Assembly: GCA_945871945.1 (NCBI GenBank)
Contig: CAMBXY010000033.1
Coordinates: forward strand, 1 to 12,300
DNA from: Bordetella parapertussis
GTDB taxonomy: Bacteria; Pseudomonadota; Gammaproteobacteria; Burkholderiales; Burkholderiaceae_C
Direction of reading: 5' to 3'
DNA: 12,300 nucleotides
Shown: piece after piece, positions 1 to 7,162 of the stretch
Numbering within the stretch: the first letter of the stretch is position 1
Layout: the number at the start of each line of letters is the position of its first letter
Position numbers and translations under genes: made by a program
Notes under the pieces: generated by a model
Database searches by the model: none
What the model was told of the DNA's origin: nothing
The model's input: the letters and a program-made list of their open reading frames with translations, nothing else

Positions 1-62
1 CTTGTTTTTTCTAGTCTCTTGCGCCAAACCGACGCGGGCAACGGCGAGGCAAGACGAGGCAA
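1..62 (-). CDS. Possible 5' end of a gene running off the left edge (lptC candidate)
   Basis: Downstream of kdsC on the same strand, a frame opening with TTG at 62 stays open to the window edge (about 20 codons) and reads LPRLASPLPA followed by SVWRKRLEKT. The other two frames contain a stop in this stretch, though one of them stays open after an early stop. In many beta- and gamma-proteobacteria kdsC is followed by lptC, whose product starts with a short basic segment before a single membrane helix; the basic RKRLEKT would fit. No Shine-Dalgarno, ATG or GTG is visible and the piece is too short to identify. The lptC idea rests on gene order only. Confidence 0.22.
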   Translation of the reverse strand, partial: MPRLASPLPASVWRKRLEKT

Positions 63-67
63 ATTAT

Positions 68-613
68 TCACAACAAAGCGTCTTTCAAAACTGCTTCATA
101 CGCGTCCCTCGCCTGCAACAACAAGTCGCAAACCTCACGAACTGCGCCATGACCTGCGGCTTTGGAGGTGACCCAATCGACGCGAGATAAAACCTCGGCA
201 TGCGCCAAAGGCGGGGCACAGGAAAAGGCGGCGGGCATGAGCATGGCCAAGTCTGGCCAATCGTCGCCCATGGCAGCCACTTGCGACCAATCTAGCGCCA
301 AGGTTTGCAATAAAGCATCAGCGGCTGCTCGCTTGTTGTGAACCCCCGCATAAACATGGTCAATGCCTAAGTCTGACAAGCGCTTACGCAAAGCGGCGCT
401 GTCACGTCCCGAGATGATGCCAACATGGATACCGATACGCTGTATCAATTTCAATCCATGCCCATCCAATGTATTGAAACGCTTGGTTTGTTCGCCGCTT
501 TCGCTGTAAGTCAAGCCGCCGTCGGTCAGGACCCCGTCAACATCCAGCAGCAGCAGCTTGACCGCGCCTGCTTTTTTTAAAATTTCAGGTGACAGACTGG
601 GAAATACAGACAT
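68..613 (-). CDS. kdsC: 3-deoxy-D-manno-octulosonate 8-phosphate phosphatase (KdsC)
   Basis: HAD-superfamily phosphatase of 181 residues that removes phosphate from Kdo 8-phosphate to give free Kdo for lipid A inner-core assembly; cytoplasmic. HAD motifs are in order: DVDGVLTDG (residues 24-32, with Asp24 nucleophile and Asp26 acid/base), SGRDS (68-72, motif II), Lys94 in HNK, and GDDWPDL (116-122, the Mg-binding acidic motif; the Trp-Pro replaces more usual residues but the aspartates are kept). There is no large cap domain, as expected for the small tetrameric KdsC class. The ATG at 613 gives a normal family length; a longer frame reaching 661 lies inside kdsD and was not used. The start shares one base with the kdsD stop (TGATG), which implies translational coupling to the preceding isomerase gene. 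The identification is firm. Confidence 0.95.
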   Translation of the reverse strand: MSVFPSLSPEILKKAGAVKLLLLDVDGVLTDGGLTYSESGEQTKRFNTLDGHGLKLIQRIGIHVGIISGRDSAALRKRLSDLGIDHVYAGVHNKRAAADALLQTLALDWSQVAAMGDDWPDLAMLMPAAFSCAPPLAHAEVLSRVDWVTSKAAGHGAVREVCDLLLQARDAYEAVLKDALL

Positions 614-1611
614 CAAATCACCTTGGCCCGCATCAAGTCGTTGCTGTTGAGCGCGCCACACAAATGCTGTTGTTGATCGACCACCAAAAGACTGGTGATG
701 CGCTTTTGCTCCATTAGCTGTGCAGCTTCAGCGGCCAAGGCATTTGCATGGATGGTTGTGGGTTGGGGCTTCATCACATCTTGTGCCAGCAAAGAACGCG
801 CATCGACACCTTTTTCAATCAAGCGACGCAAGTCGCCGTCTGTGAAGATTCCCAACAGCAGGCCTTGCTCGTCGACGATGGCTGAAATACCCAAACCTTT
901 TCGGCTCATTTCGCGCATCAAATCAGAAAAGACCGTGAGCGGCGTCACGCTGGGTATGGCGTCTGCTGTTCGCATCACATCAGACACATGGGTGAGCAAC
1001 CGTCGCCCCAAGCTGCCGCCTGGGTGTGAGCGGGCAAAGTCGGTGGATTTAAAACCGCGCGCATCAAGTACCGCCACCGCCAATGCGTCGCCCAAGGCCA
1101 ACTGTGCTGTGGTGCTGGCGGTAGGCGCCAAGTTCATTGGACAGGCTTCTTTTTCGACAGCACTGTCGAGCACGATATGGGCGTGCTGAGCCAAAGACGA
1201 TTGCGCATTACCTGTTACAGCAATCAAGACAATGCCTTGGCGCTTGATCATGGGCAAAATTGCCGACAACTCTTGGCTCTCGCCGCTGTTGGAGAGAGCC
1301 AGCACCACATCATCTTGGGTGACCATGCCCCAATCGCCGTGGCTGGCCTCGCCTGGGTGTACAAAAAAAGCTGGCGTTCCTGTCGAAGCCAAAGTGGCAG
1401 CAATTTTTCTGCCGATGTGGCCACTTTTTCCCATGCCCATGACCACCACCCGCCCACGCACAGCCAATAAAGCCTGCACTGCTTTAAGAAAGTCAGTACC
1501 AAGGCGCGTCTTTAAAGCCAATATTGCGTCTGCCTCTATGGACAGGGTAAGGGCTGCCAAAGCCAAGGCTTTTTCGGCCTGTTCAGTGGAAAATTCATTC
1601 ATAGGGCTCAT
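613..1611 (-). CDS. kdsD: Arabinose-5-phosphate isomerase (KdsD/KpsF/GutQ family)
   Basis: Interconverts ribulose 5-phosphate and arabinose 5-phosphate, the first committed step towards Kdo. The 332-residue product has an N-terminal SIS sugar-isomerase domain with GMGKSGHIG (about residues 59-67), HPGEASHGDWGM (about 85-96), SNSGES (about 107-112) and SHPGGSLGR (about 195-203; its His matches the catalytic His193 region of E. coli KdsD). Two C-terminal CBS domains follow (about 210-266 and 275-329), the first containing FTDGDLRR. Start choice is uncertain: ATG codons lie at 1638 (inside mnmE), 1611 and 1602, none with a strong Shine-Dalgarno. I used 1611, which clears the mnmE stop by 11 bases and gives a family-like length; 1602 (329 residues) is equally plausible. 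It sits directly after mnmE and overlaps kdsC, so two consecutive Kdo-pathway steps are coupled. A GutQ-type paralogue cannot be excluded from sequence alone, but the kdsC neighbour favours KdsD. Confidence 0.93.
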   Translation of the reverse strand: MSPMNEFSTEQAEKALALAALTLSIEADAILALKTRLGTDFLKAVQALLAVRGRVVVMGMGKSGHIGRKIAATLASTGTPAFFVHPGEASHGDWGMVTQDDVVLALSNSGESQELSAILPMIKRQGIVLIAVTGNAQSSLAQHAHIVLDSAVEKEACPMNLAPTASTTAQLALGDALAVAVLDARGFKSTDFARSHPGGSLGRRLLTHVSDVMRTADAIPSVTPLTVFSDLMREMSRKGLGISAIVDEQGLLLGIFTDGDLRRLIEKGVDARSLLAQDVMKPQPTTIHANALAAEAAQLMEQKRITSLLVVDQQQHLCGALNSNDLMRAKVI

Positions 1612-1622
1612 TATGCTGTGCG

Positions 1623-3038
1623 TTATTTGCCGATGCAAAAACTTGAAAATATTTTGCCAAGCAAGTCGTCGGCGCTCATCGTGCCCGTGAGAGAGGACAA
1701 CTGCTGCTGTGCGCAGCGCAATTCTTCGGCCAATAAGTCCAAAGCAGGAACCGACTCTTGCAAACAGACCAAGGCTTGTGCGGTATGCGCTTGCACCTTC
1801 TGCAAGGCTTGCACATGCCTGGCCCGCGCTGAAAATACCCCCTCTTGGTGAGCACCTTGCCAGCCAACACTTTGCAACAAGGCTGTTTTAAATTCTTGCA
1901 AACCTTCACCCGTCTTGGCCGAAATAAAAATCGCGTTTTCATGCTGTGTGTGGCTATGTTTTTTTTGATCCACAAGGTCGGCTTTATTGAAAACATGCAG
2001 CACCATGCTGTTGGCCTGTCTGCGCAGCACCACTTCGGCTGTTAACTTATTTTGCTTGTGCACATAAGCCGCTTCTTGCTGGCGCGTCAAATCATGCAAG
2101 AGCACCACCACCTCCGCGTCGCCGACCTGCGCCCAAGCCCTTGCTATGCCTATGGTTTCAACCTCATCCAGGCTTTCCCCTTGACGTAAGCCTGCCGTGT
2201 CGACCACATGCACAGGTACGCCCTCAATGGCAATTTCTTGTGTCAGCACATCGCGCGTGGTGCCGGCCACCGGGGTCACAATCGCCACCTCTTGTCCGGT
2301 CAAAGCATTTAACAGCGAACTCTTACCGGCATTGGGCTGGCCGGCGATCACCAATTTCATGCCGTCTCTTAGCAAAGCGCCTTGTTGTGCTTTTTCGCAC
2401 AAGAGGCCCAGCGCTTGGGTGATGCGCACAAGTTGTCCGCCCACATCGGCTTGGGTCACAAAATCGATGTCTTCTTCTGGAAAATCTAAACTCGCCTCAA
2501 CCAAGATGCGTAAGCGCATCAGCTGATCTTGAATGTGCGCAACCTGTTGCGAGAACTCACCCGCCAAGGAACGGCCCGCCCCCCTCACGGCGGCCTGGGT
2601 TTGCGCATCTATCAGGTCGGCGACTGCCTCGGCTTGTGCCAAGTCCATTTTGTGATTTAAAAAAGCGCGCTGGGTAAATTCGCCTGGCATGGCTCTGCGC
2701 AAGCCGGGCAAGTGCGTTGGCTCTTGCGCGGCAAACGCCAAACATCTGTCGAGCAGCATGGACAAAACCACTGGCCCGCCATGGCCTTGAAGCTCTAAAA
2801 CATCTTCACCGGTGTAACTGTGTGGGCTTGGAAAAAATAAAGCTAAAACCTGATCCAACACTTGGCCATGTGCATCTTTTAACAAGATCAATTGCGCGCG
2901 TCTGGGTTCTAGCGTTTGTTGGCAAAGTGCGTTGGCGAAATTTTGCAAACCCAAGCCGCTGATGCGAAGCACACCCACAGCACCCTTGCCAGGTGCTGTG
3001 GCAATGGCGATGATGGGTGCATCGCGCTCGCTGAACAT
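1623..3038 (-). CDS. mnmE: tRNA uridine-5-carboxymethylaminomethyl(34) synthesis GTPase MnmE (TrmE)
   Basis: GTPase half of the MnmEG complex, which installs the (carboxymethyl)aminomethyl group at wobble U34 of certain tRNAs using GTP, a folate one-carbon donor and FAD on MnmG. The 471-residue product has an N-terminal tetrahydrofolate-binding domain starting with IAIATAPGKGAVGVLRISG (about 10-28), a helical domain, and an inserted G domain: P-loop GQPNAGKS (233-240), GTTRD (259-263), DTAG (280-283) and NKAD (351-354). It ends in the diagnostic FCIGK, with functional Cys468. ATG at 3038 begins only 3 bases after the yidC stop, with no clear Shine-Dalgarno, so translation probably depends on ribosomes finishing yidC. 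The MnmE-after-YidC order is widely conserved near bacterial origins. Its partner mnmG lies at the other end of this window. Confidence 0.98.
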   Translation of the reverse strand: MFSERDAPIIAIATAPGKGAVGVLRISGLGLQNFANALCQQTLEPRRAQLILLKDAHGQVLDQVLALFFPSPHSYTGEDVLELQGHGGPVVLSMLLDRCLAFAAQEPTHLPGLRRAMPGEFTQRAFLNHKMDLAQAEAVADLIDAQTQAAVRGAGRSLAGEFSQQVAHIQDQLMRLRILVEASLDFPEEDIDFVTQADVGGQLVRITQALGLLCEKAQQGALLRDGMKLVIAGQPNAGKSSLLNALTGQEVAIVTPVAGTTRDVLTQEIAIEGVPVHVVDTAGLRQGESLDEVETIGIARAWAQVGDAEVVVLLHDLTRQQEAAYVHKQNKLTAEVVLRRQANSMVLHVFNKADLVDQKKHSHTQHENAIFISAKTGEGLQEFKTALLQSVGWQGAHQEGVFSARARHVQALQKVQAHTAQALVCLQESVPALDLLAEELRCAQQQLSSLTGTMSADDLLGKIFSSFCIGK

Positions 3039-3041
3039 TGC

Positions 3042-4739
3042 TTAATTTATAACGCCAAGCTGTTTGTTAATCATCCACTGTTGGGCAATCGACAAAATAT
3101 TGTTGGACAACCAATACAGCACCAAACCGGATGGGAAAAAGAAAAACATCACGCTAAAAGCCAAGGGCATGATCCACATCAGCTTGGCTTGAATCGGGTC
3201 GGGTGGGGTGGGATTGAGCCACGTCTGCACCAGCGAAGTTGCCGTCATCAAAATAGGCAATAAGCCTATGGGGACACCAAACCAAATACCAAATGCGGTG
3301 TCTGGTGCGGCCAAGTCATGTATCCATCCCACCCACGGCGCGTTGCGCATTTCAACTGAAGACAATAAGACCCAGTAAAGAGCAATAAAAAATGGAATTT
3401 GTACCGCTATAGGTAAACATCCGCCCAAGGGATTGACTTTTTCTTCGCGGTAAATTTTCATCATCTCGGTTTGCATTTGCTGTGGGTTGTCTTTCAAGCG
3501 CTCGCGCATTTCCATAATCTTGGGATTGATCGCTTTCATCTTCCCCATGCTTTTGTAGGCCTGTGAATTCAACCAGTAAAAGGCGAGCTTGAGCAAAACC
3601 ACCAAGGCAACAATCGACCAACCCCAGTTGCTGATGTGCTTGTTTAATTCGTAGAGCAACCAATACAGTGGCTTAGACAAAATCGTGAGAAATCCGTAGT
3701 CTTTCACCAACTCTAGGCCTGGGTAAATGTTCTCCAGTGTTTTCTCTTCTTGGGGTCCTACAAACAATTTCACTTGGTGTGTCTGTTTGCTCTCATTGGC
3801 CTGTGCAGACAAGGGTACGACCATGCCAACTGAATAAAGATTGTTGTCGATTTTTCTTGCATATAAGTCGCGCGGCTGTGCGTCGTCCATTAACCAAGCC
3901 GAGGCAAAGTAGTGCTGCACCATCGCCACATAGCCGAGATCGGATTTTTTTTCAAAATCAGCCTTGTCTTTTTCTATGTCTGAAAACTCGATTTTTTGGT
4001 ATTTTTTTGCGTTTGTGTAAACCGCAGGTCCCGTGAAGGTAGAGTAAAAAGCAGACTCTCCCTCGGGCTTATTGCCATCTCGCACAAGTTGTACATAGAC
4101 TTGGGGCGAAATACTTTGTCCCGACTGGTTCACAATTTCATGTTGAACTAACAGCAAATAGCTGTTTTTATTCACGGTGTAGGTTTTGATGAGCTTGACG
4201 CCGCCTGAAATGTCTGACTCAAAGCGCAAAAGCAAGCTGTCTTCGCCCTCTTTGAATTTGGGCGCGCTTGTGAGACGCATAGGTGTTTGATGGCTAGGCC
4301 AGCTAGCGCCTGCCGGCGCGCCGACCAAGCCGGTCTGCGCCAAATACATACGTTCTTTAGAGCTGTCCATCAGCAGCACATTGCTGCCTGGGCGAAGCAC
4401 ATCTTTGTGCTTGAGTAACTCTACTCGCGCGAGACTTGCGCCACGGGTATCAAAACTCAATTTCAAAACATCGGTTTGAACTTCTACGATTTCACTGGCC
4501 AAAGACGGCGTGTTTGTGGCGCGCTCAGTAGGCAAACCCGACAGCACATCGCCTGTCGCAGGGCTTGGCGTGGCGCTGGGTGTGGGGCTGGACGCAGGCG
4601 TGGCCGCTGTCACCGCAGGTGGGGTGGCGCTTGGGAAAAAAGTGGGGCGATTGCCGTTATGCAATTGCCACTGGTCCCACAGCATGACCAATGAAAACCC
4701 AAAAACAACCCAAAGAATGGTGCGGCGAATATCGTTCAT
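3042..4739 (-). CDS. yidC: Membrane protein insertase YidC (Oxa1 family)
   Basis: Inner-membrane insertase that inserts and folds membrane proteins alone or with SecYEG. The 565-residue product has the Gram-negative architecture: one N-terminal helix (about 8-20), a Pro/Thr/Ala/Ser-rich linker (about 38-64), a large periplasmic beta-domain (about 80-340), then the conserved core helices (about 350-369, 373-391, 442-461, 484-503 and 524-546). KVNPLGGCLP (434-443) and SVEMRNAPW (461-469) are family signatures. The hydrophilic-groove arginine of E. coli (Arg366) aligns with Lys384, so positive charge is kept. The cytoplasmic hairpin PKIMEMRERL lies at 406-415. The ATG at 4739 overlaps the yidD stop by 4 bases (ATGA), indicating coupled translation. 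The tail after the last helix is short, without the long basic extension seen in some YidC proteins. Confidence 0.98.
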   Translation of the reverse strand: MNDIRRTILWVVFGFSLVMLWDQWQLHNGNRPTFFPSATPPAVTAATPASSPTPSATPSPATGDVLSGLPTERATNTPSLASEIVEVQTDVLKLSFDTRGASLARVELLKHKDVLRPGSNVLLMDSSKERMYLAQTGLVGAPAGASWPSHQTPMRLTSAPKFKEGEDSLLLRFESDISGGVKLIKTYTVNKNSYLLLVQHEIVNQSGQSISPQVYVQLVRDGNKPEGESAFYSTFTGPAVYTNAKKYQKIEFSDIEKDKADFEKKSDLGYVAMVQHYFASAWLMDDAQPRDLYARKIDNNLYSVGMVVPLSAQANESKQTHQVKLFVGPQEEKTLENIYPGLELVKDYGFLTILSKPLYWLLYELNKHISNWGWSIVALVVLLKLAFYWLNSQAYKSMGKMKAINPKIMEMRERLKDNPQQMQTEMMKIYREEKVNPLGGCLPIAVQIPFFIALYWVLLSSVEMRNAPWVGWIHDLAAPDTAFGIWFGVPIGLLPILMTATSLVQTWLNPTPPDPIQAKLMWIMPLAFSVMFFFFPSGLVLYWLSNNILSIAQQWMINKQLGVIN

Positions 4740-5017
4740 GGTGAGTCTGCAATCGAGGTCGAAGAGGTGGATAAAGTCGTGCTTTGGCCGCTCGCTGAGG
4801 GGGTCACGGGAACGGGGTCATAGCCCCCGTCACACCATGGGTGGCAACGAGATAAGCGGCGCAGCGTTAAAAAACTTCCCTTGGCCGCGCCGTGATGGTG
4901 TAGCGCGTCCAATGCATAGGCTGAGCAGCTCGGCGTGAATCGACAAGCAGATCCCAGCCAAGGGCTGAGTATGAGGCGATAGCCTTTAACCAGCAAAACC
5001 AAAAGTCGCTGCATCAT
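4736..5017 (-). CDS. yidD: Membrane protein insertion efficiency factor YidD
   Basis: Small membrane-associated protein that assists YidC-dependent insertion. The 93-residue product has the family pattern: an amphipathic or hydrophobic N-terminus (MQRLLVLLVKGYRLILSPWL), then CRFTPSCSAYALDAL (25-39), a HG..KG segment, and RRLSRCHPW..GGYDPVP (53-70). Cysteines in CRFTPSC and RCHPW are conserved. Residues 71-93 form a Ser/Thr-rich tail with no motif, making it somewhat longer than the common 70-85-residue forms. Two adjacent ATG codons exist (5017 and 5014). The first overlaps the rnpA stop as ATGA, the second starts on the last base of that stop, and either would work. The 3' end overlaps yidC by 4 bases. 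Sitting between rnpA and yidC is its standard place. Confidence 0.96.
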   Translation of the reverse strand: MMQRLLVLLVKGYRLILSPWLGSACRFTPSCSAYALDALHHHGAAKGSFLTLRRLSRCHPWCDGGYDPVPVTPSASGQSTTLSTSSTSIADSP

Positions 5018-5373
5018 GGCGCAAGCATATGTTGCAGCAGTTGATTCAATTCGGTTCTGACCGCGATGCGTAAGCGCAGCGAGCTTGCACTGATAAAACT
5101 TTGCTTATCGAAGCTTTTTCGCAATCGGATCACTCGGTCTGCATCAGGTAGGTGCGCCCATTGTTCTGGGCCTAATGCGTAAATTTGCCGCTTAATGAGA
5201 TTGCGCGTCACGGCTTTGCGGGCCCAGCGCTTAGGTACCACTGCGCCAATGCGGCTGGCTGTCGTGCTATGTTGCTGATGCAAGGCGAAATGCGAGGTAC
5301 GCGCAACAATGCCCGCAGCCATCACAGCATCGAAATCGGCGCGCAATGTCAGTTTGTCCACGAGAAAAGACAA
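5014..5373 (-). CDS. rnpA: Ribonuclease P protein component RnpA
   Basis: Small basic protein that binds the RNase P RNA and helps remove 5' leaders from pre-tRNAs. The 119-residue frame carries the family RNR signature VVPKRWARKAVTRNLIKRQI (45-64) and the helix-strand pattern after it (VIRLRKSF). It follows rpmH after 27 bases and overlaps yidD by 4 bases, the standard order. The start is a non-ATG codon: TTG at 5373 as given, or GTG at 5361, which makes the protein begin VDKLTLRADF and matches where relatives that open with a (M/V)QRL-like sequence begin. No strong Shine-Dalgarno precedes either. The product is certain, the first residue is not. Confidence 0.95.
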   Translation of the reverse strand: MSFLVDKLTLRADFDAVMAAGIVARTSHFALHQQHSTTASRIGAVVPKRWARKAVTRNLIKRQIYALGPEQWAHLPDADRVIRLRKSFDKQSFISASSLRLRIAVRTELNQLLQHMLAP

Positions 5374-5400
5374 ATGGCGCTGTAACCAAGCAACAAACGC

Positions 5401-5535
5401 TTAAACAGCTAAGCGTTTGCGGCCTTTGGCACGACGCGCATTGATCACAGCGCGTCCTCCACGGGTTTTCATACGCACCAAAAAGCCATGGGTGCGCGCG
5501 CGGCGGGTTTTAGAAGGTTGGTAGGTGCGTTTCAT
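5401..5535 (-). CDS. rpmH: 50S ribosomal protein L34
   Basis: 44-residue, extremely basic protein of the large ribosomal subunit. My translation of the minus strand begins [18 protein letters not shown], continues with [12 protein letters not shown], and ends [11 protein letters not shown] before TAA. This is the full-length L34 family pattern (KRTYQPS, RTHGF, R.KT..GR.V, RR.KGR..L). ATG at 5535 is the only sensible start. It is the first gene of the leftward cluster and has its normal position just across the origin gap from dnaA. A likely promoter lies 34 bases and more upstream. No strong Shine-Dalgarno is visible before the start. Confidence 0.98.
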   Translation of the reverse strand: MKRTYQPSKTRRARTHGFLVRMKTRGGRAVINARRAKGRKRLAV

Positions 5536-5568
5536 TTGAAGTCACTAAATGCGTCGAGGAAACCTTGC

Positions 5569-5597
5569 ATTATCCCTCAACTCAAGGTCTTCACCAA
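5569..5597 (-). promoter_or_regulatory. Candidate sigma-70 promoter for rpmH and the leftward cluster
   Basis: Reading the minus strand, TTGGTG (5597-5592) and GATAAT (5574-5569) are separated by exactly 17 bases. The -10 matches 5 of 6 consensus positions and the -35 matches 3 of 6. Transcription would begin near 5562, giving a leader of about 27 bases before the rpmH ATG. The position is right for the single promoter expected to drive rpmH-rnpA-yidD-yidC. The call rests on motif and spacing only. Confidence 0.42.
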
Positions 5598-5654
5598 GCT
5601 TTCTTCATGTAAAGCAAGAAGAAGTTGAAGATTAACGATTTATTTTTTCTCGCC

Positions 5655-5663
5655 TGTGGATAA
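5655..5663 (-). promoter_or_regulatory. DnaA box, perfect consensus (TTATCCACA)
   Basis: The plus strand reads TGTGGATAA, so the minus strand carries the strict consensus TTATCCACA with no mismatch. It lies in the AT-rich part of the rpmH-dnaA gap, 63 bases before the dnaA start, and faces the opposite way to the box at 5704. Confidence 0.85.
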
Positions 5664-5667
5664 ATTT

Positions 5668-5698
5668 TTGATAAAGGGGCTTCACAAGCGCTTAAACT
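5668..5698 (+). promoter_or_regulatory. Weak candidate promoter for dnaA
   Basis: TTGATA (5668-5673) matches the -35 consensus at 5 of 6 positions. The best -10-like hexamer downstream is TAAACT (5693-5698, 4 of 6), at a longer-than-ideal spacing of 19. Transcription would start near 5705, on top of the DnaA box at 5704-5712, which fits repression of dnaA by its own product. The long spacing makes this tentative. Confidence 0.28.
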
Positions 5699-5703
5699 AT
5701 TTG

Positions 5704-5712
5704 TTATCCACA
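5704..5712 (+). promoter_or_regulatory. DnaA box, perfect consensus (TTATCCACA)
   Basis: Exact TTATCCACA ending 13 bases before the TTG start of dnaA. A bound DnaA here would cover the likely transcription start or the ribosome-entry region of dnaA, so the site is well placed for autoregulation as well as for origin function. Confidence 0.87.
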
Positions 5713-5725
5713 CATTGGTTATAAA

Positions 5726-7138
5726 TTGAATACGCCGCCTCCTCCACAGATCACAGAAGACGCTTTGCCCGATGCCGGCCATGCATTGTGGCAGGCTTGC
5801 GTAGACCAATTGGCGCAAGAATTGCCCGAACAACAGTTCAATACTTGGATAAAACCACTGAATGCCAGCTTATCCGAAGATTTCTCGCGCATCCATATTG
5901 AAGTAGCGAATCGTTTTAAATTGGACTGGATCCGCGCCCAATACGCAGGGCGTCTGTCTGCGCTTTTGCAGCAAATCTATGGCCAACCTATACAAATTGA
6001 TTTTTTGCTTGCCACCAAAGAAATGCCGCAACGCGCGGCCGCGCCCCGCGCCCTGATGGAGCCCGAGGACTTGGGCGCATCCTCAGGATCAGCCAGCGAT
6101 GCCATCAGCAACGGTTTTAAAAACCGGATCAACACCAGTCTTTGTTTTGATAATTTGGTTGAAGGCACCGCCAACCGCATGGCTCGCGCCGCTGCTATGC
6201 ATGTGGCCAATGTGCCAGGACAACTTTACAACCCTTTGTTTATTTATGGTGGCGTCGGTTTGGGTAAAACCCATTTGATGCATGCGGTGGGCAATCAGTT
6301 GCTGCTGAATCGCCCGGACGCCAAAGTTTTATATATACACGCCGAGCAGTTTGTATCTGATGTTGTCAAAGCCTATCAGCGTAAAACATTTGATGAGTTC
6401 AAGCACTATTACCATTCCCTGGATTTGCTGCTGATCGACGATGTACAGTTTTTTGCCAATAAAGACCGCACACAAGAAGAATTTTTCAATGCTTTTGAGG
6501 CTTTGCTAACCAAAAAGTCCCATATTGTCATGACCAGCGATACCTATCCCAAAGGTTTGGCTGATATCCATGAGCGTCTGGTCTCGCGATTTGATTCAGG
6601 TTTGACAGTTGCCATAGAACCGCCCGAGCTTGAAATGCGGGTGGCTATTTTGATTGCCAAAGCTCGCAGCGAAGGAGCCGACATGCCCGAAGAAGTTGCT
6701 TTTTTCGTAGCGAAAAATGTGCGCTCCAATGTGCGTGAGTTAGAAGGCGCTTTGCGAAAAATTTTGGCGTACTCTCGGTTTAACCAAAAAGAAGTCTCAA
6801 TTCAACTCGCCAGAGACGCACTGCGAGACCTTTTGTCTATTCAAAATCGTCAAATTTCGGTTGAAAATATACAAAAAACCGTGGCAGACTACTACAAAAT
6901 CAAAGTGGCGGACATGTATTCCAAAAAACGCCCTGCCTCTATTGCCAGACCGCGTCAAATTGCCATGTATTTGGCCAAAGAACTCACCCAAAAAAGCTTG
7001 CCCGAAATAGGTGAACTGTTTGGTGGACGCGACCACACCACGGTTTTACATGCGGTCAGAAAAATTTCGGGTGAACGACAAACATTGAGTGAGCTCAATC
7101 AGCAGTTGCATGTACTTGAACAAACCCTGAAAGGATAA
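5726..7138 (+). CDS. dnaA: Chromosomal replication initiator protein DnaA
   Basis: AAA+ ATPase that binds DnaA boxes, melts the origin and loads the DnaB helicase. The 470-residue product has domain I (about 18-95, with [13 protein letters not shown]), a flexible domain II (about 96-135), AAA+ domain III with Walker A GGVGLGKT (175-182), Walker B LLLIDD (234-239) and the RLVSRF arginine-finger box (284-289), and domain IV with the box-recognition motif GRDHTTV (434-440). The start is TTG at 5726: no ATG or GTG lies upstream in frame before a TAA at 5693, and the next Met is residue 100, inside the protein. No Shine-Dalgarno is visible before it and a perfect DnaA box ends 13 bases upstream, suggesting low, autoregulated expression. 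Sequence wording in domains III and IV is Burkholderiales-like. Confidence 0.98.
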   Translation: MNTPPPPQITEDALPDAGHALWQACVDQLAQELPEQQFNTWIKPLNASLSEDFSRIHIEVANRFKLDWIRAQYAGRLSALLQQIYGQPIQIDFLLATKEMPQRAAAPRALMEPEDLGASSGSASDAISNGFKNRINTSLCFDNLVEGTANRMARAAAMHVANVPGQLYNPLFIYGGVGLGKTHLMHAVGNQLLLNRPDAKVLYIHAEQFVSDVVKAYQRKTFDEFKHYYHSLDLLLIDDVQFFANKDRTQEEFFNAFEALLTKKSHIVMTSDTYPKGLADIHERLVSRFDSGLTVAIEPPELEMRVAILIAKARSEGADMPEEVAFFVAKNVRSNVRELEGALRKILAYSRFNQKEVSIQLARDALRDLLSIQNRQISVENIQKTVADYYKIKVADMYSKKRPASIARPRQIAMYLAKELTQKSLPEIGELFGGRDHTTVLHAVRKISGERQTLSELNQQLHVLEQTLKG

Positions 7139-7162
7139 TACCAATGGCTTATCTTGCAAACC

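Larger units (their letters stand above)
5536..5725. other. Divergent rpmH-dnaA intergenic region, candidate oriC part 1
   Basis: 190 bases separate the divergent starts of rpmH and dnaA. The stretch from about 5605 to 5725 is AT-rich, notably around 5630-5672, and holds two perfect 9/9 DnaA boxes in opposite orientation (5655-5663 minus, 5704-5712 plus; centres 49 bases apart). It also contains the probable promoters for both gene clusters. Proteobacterial origins often sit beside dnaA in this gap or in the dnaA-dnaN gap. Both carry boxes here, so assignment of the unwinding site is open. Confidence 0.6.

Noticed and set aside
2..190. 62-residue plus-strand frame at the left edge
   Set aside because: Antisense to the end of kdsC, with no motif or ribosome site.
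695..1189. 164-residue open frame antisense to kdsD
   Set aside because: Lies entirely within the well-supported kdsD frame on the other strand, has no recognisable domain, and its composition is that of a shadow frame.
3937..4020. T-rich runs inside yidC as a regulatory element or composition shift
   Set aside because: They are the complement of Lys/Phe-rich codons in the periplasmic domain (KKYQKIEFSD and EKDKADFEKK) and are explained by coding.
5591..5833. 80-residue minus-strand frame across the dnaA start and origin gap
   Set aside because: Would place a gene over the DnaA boxes and dnaA start; no motif, and the rpmH-dnaA gap is normally non-coding.
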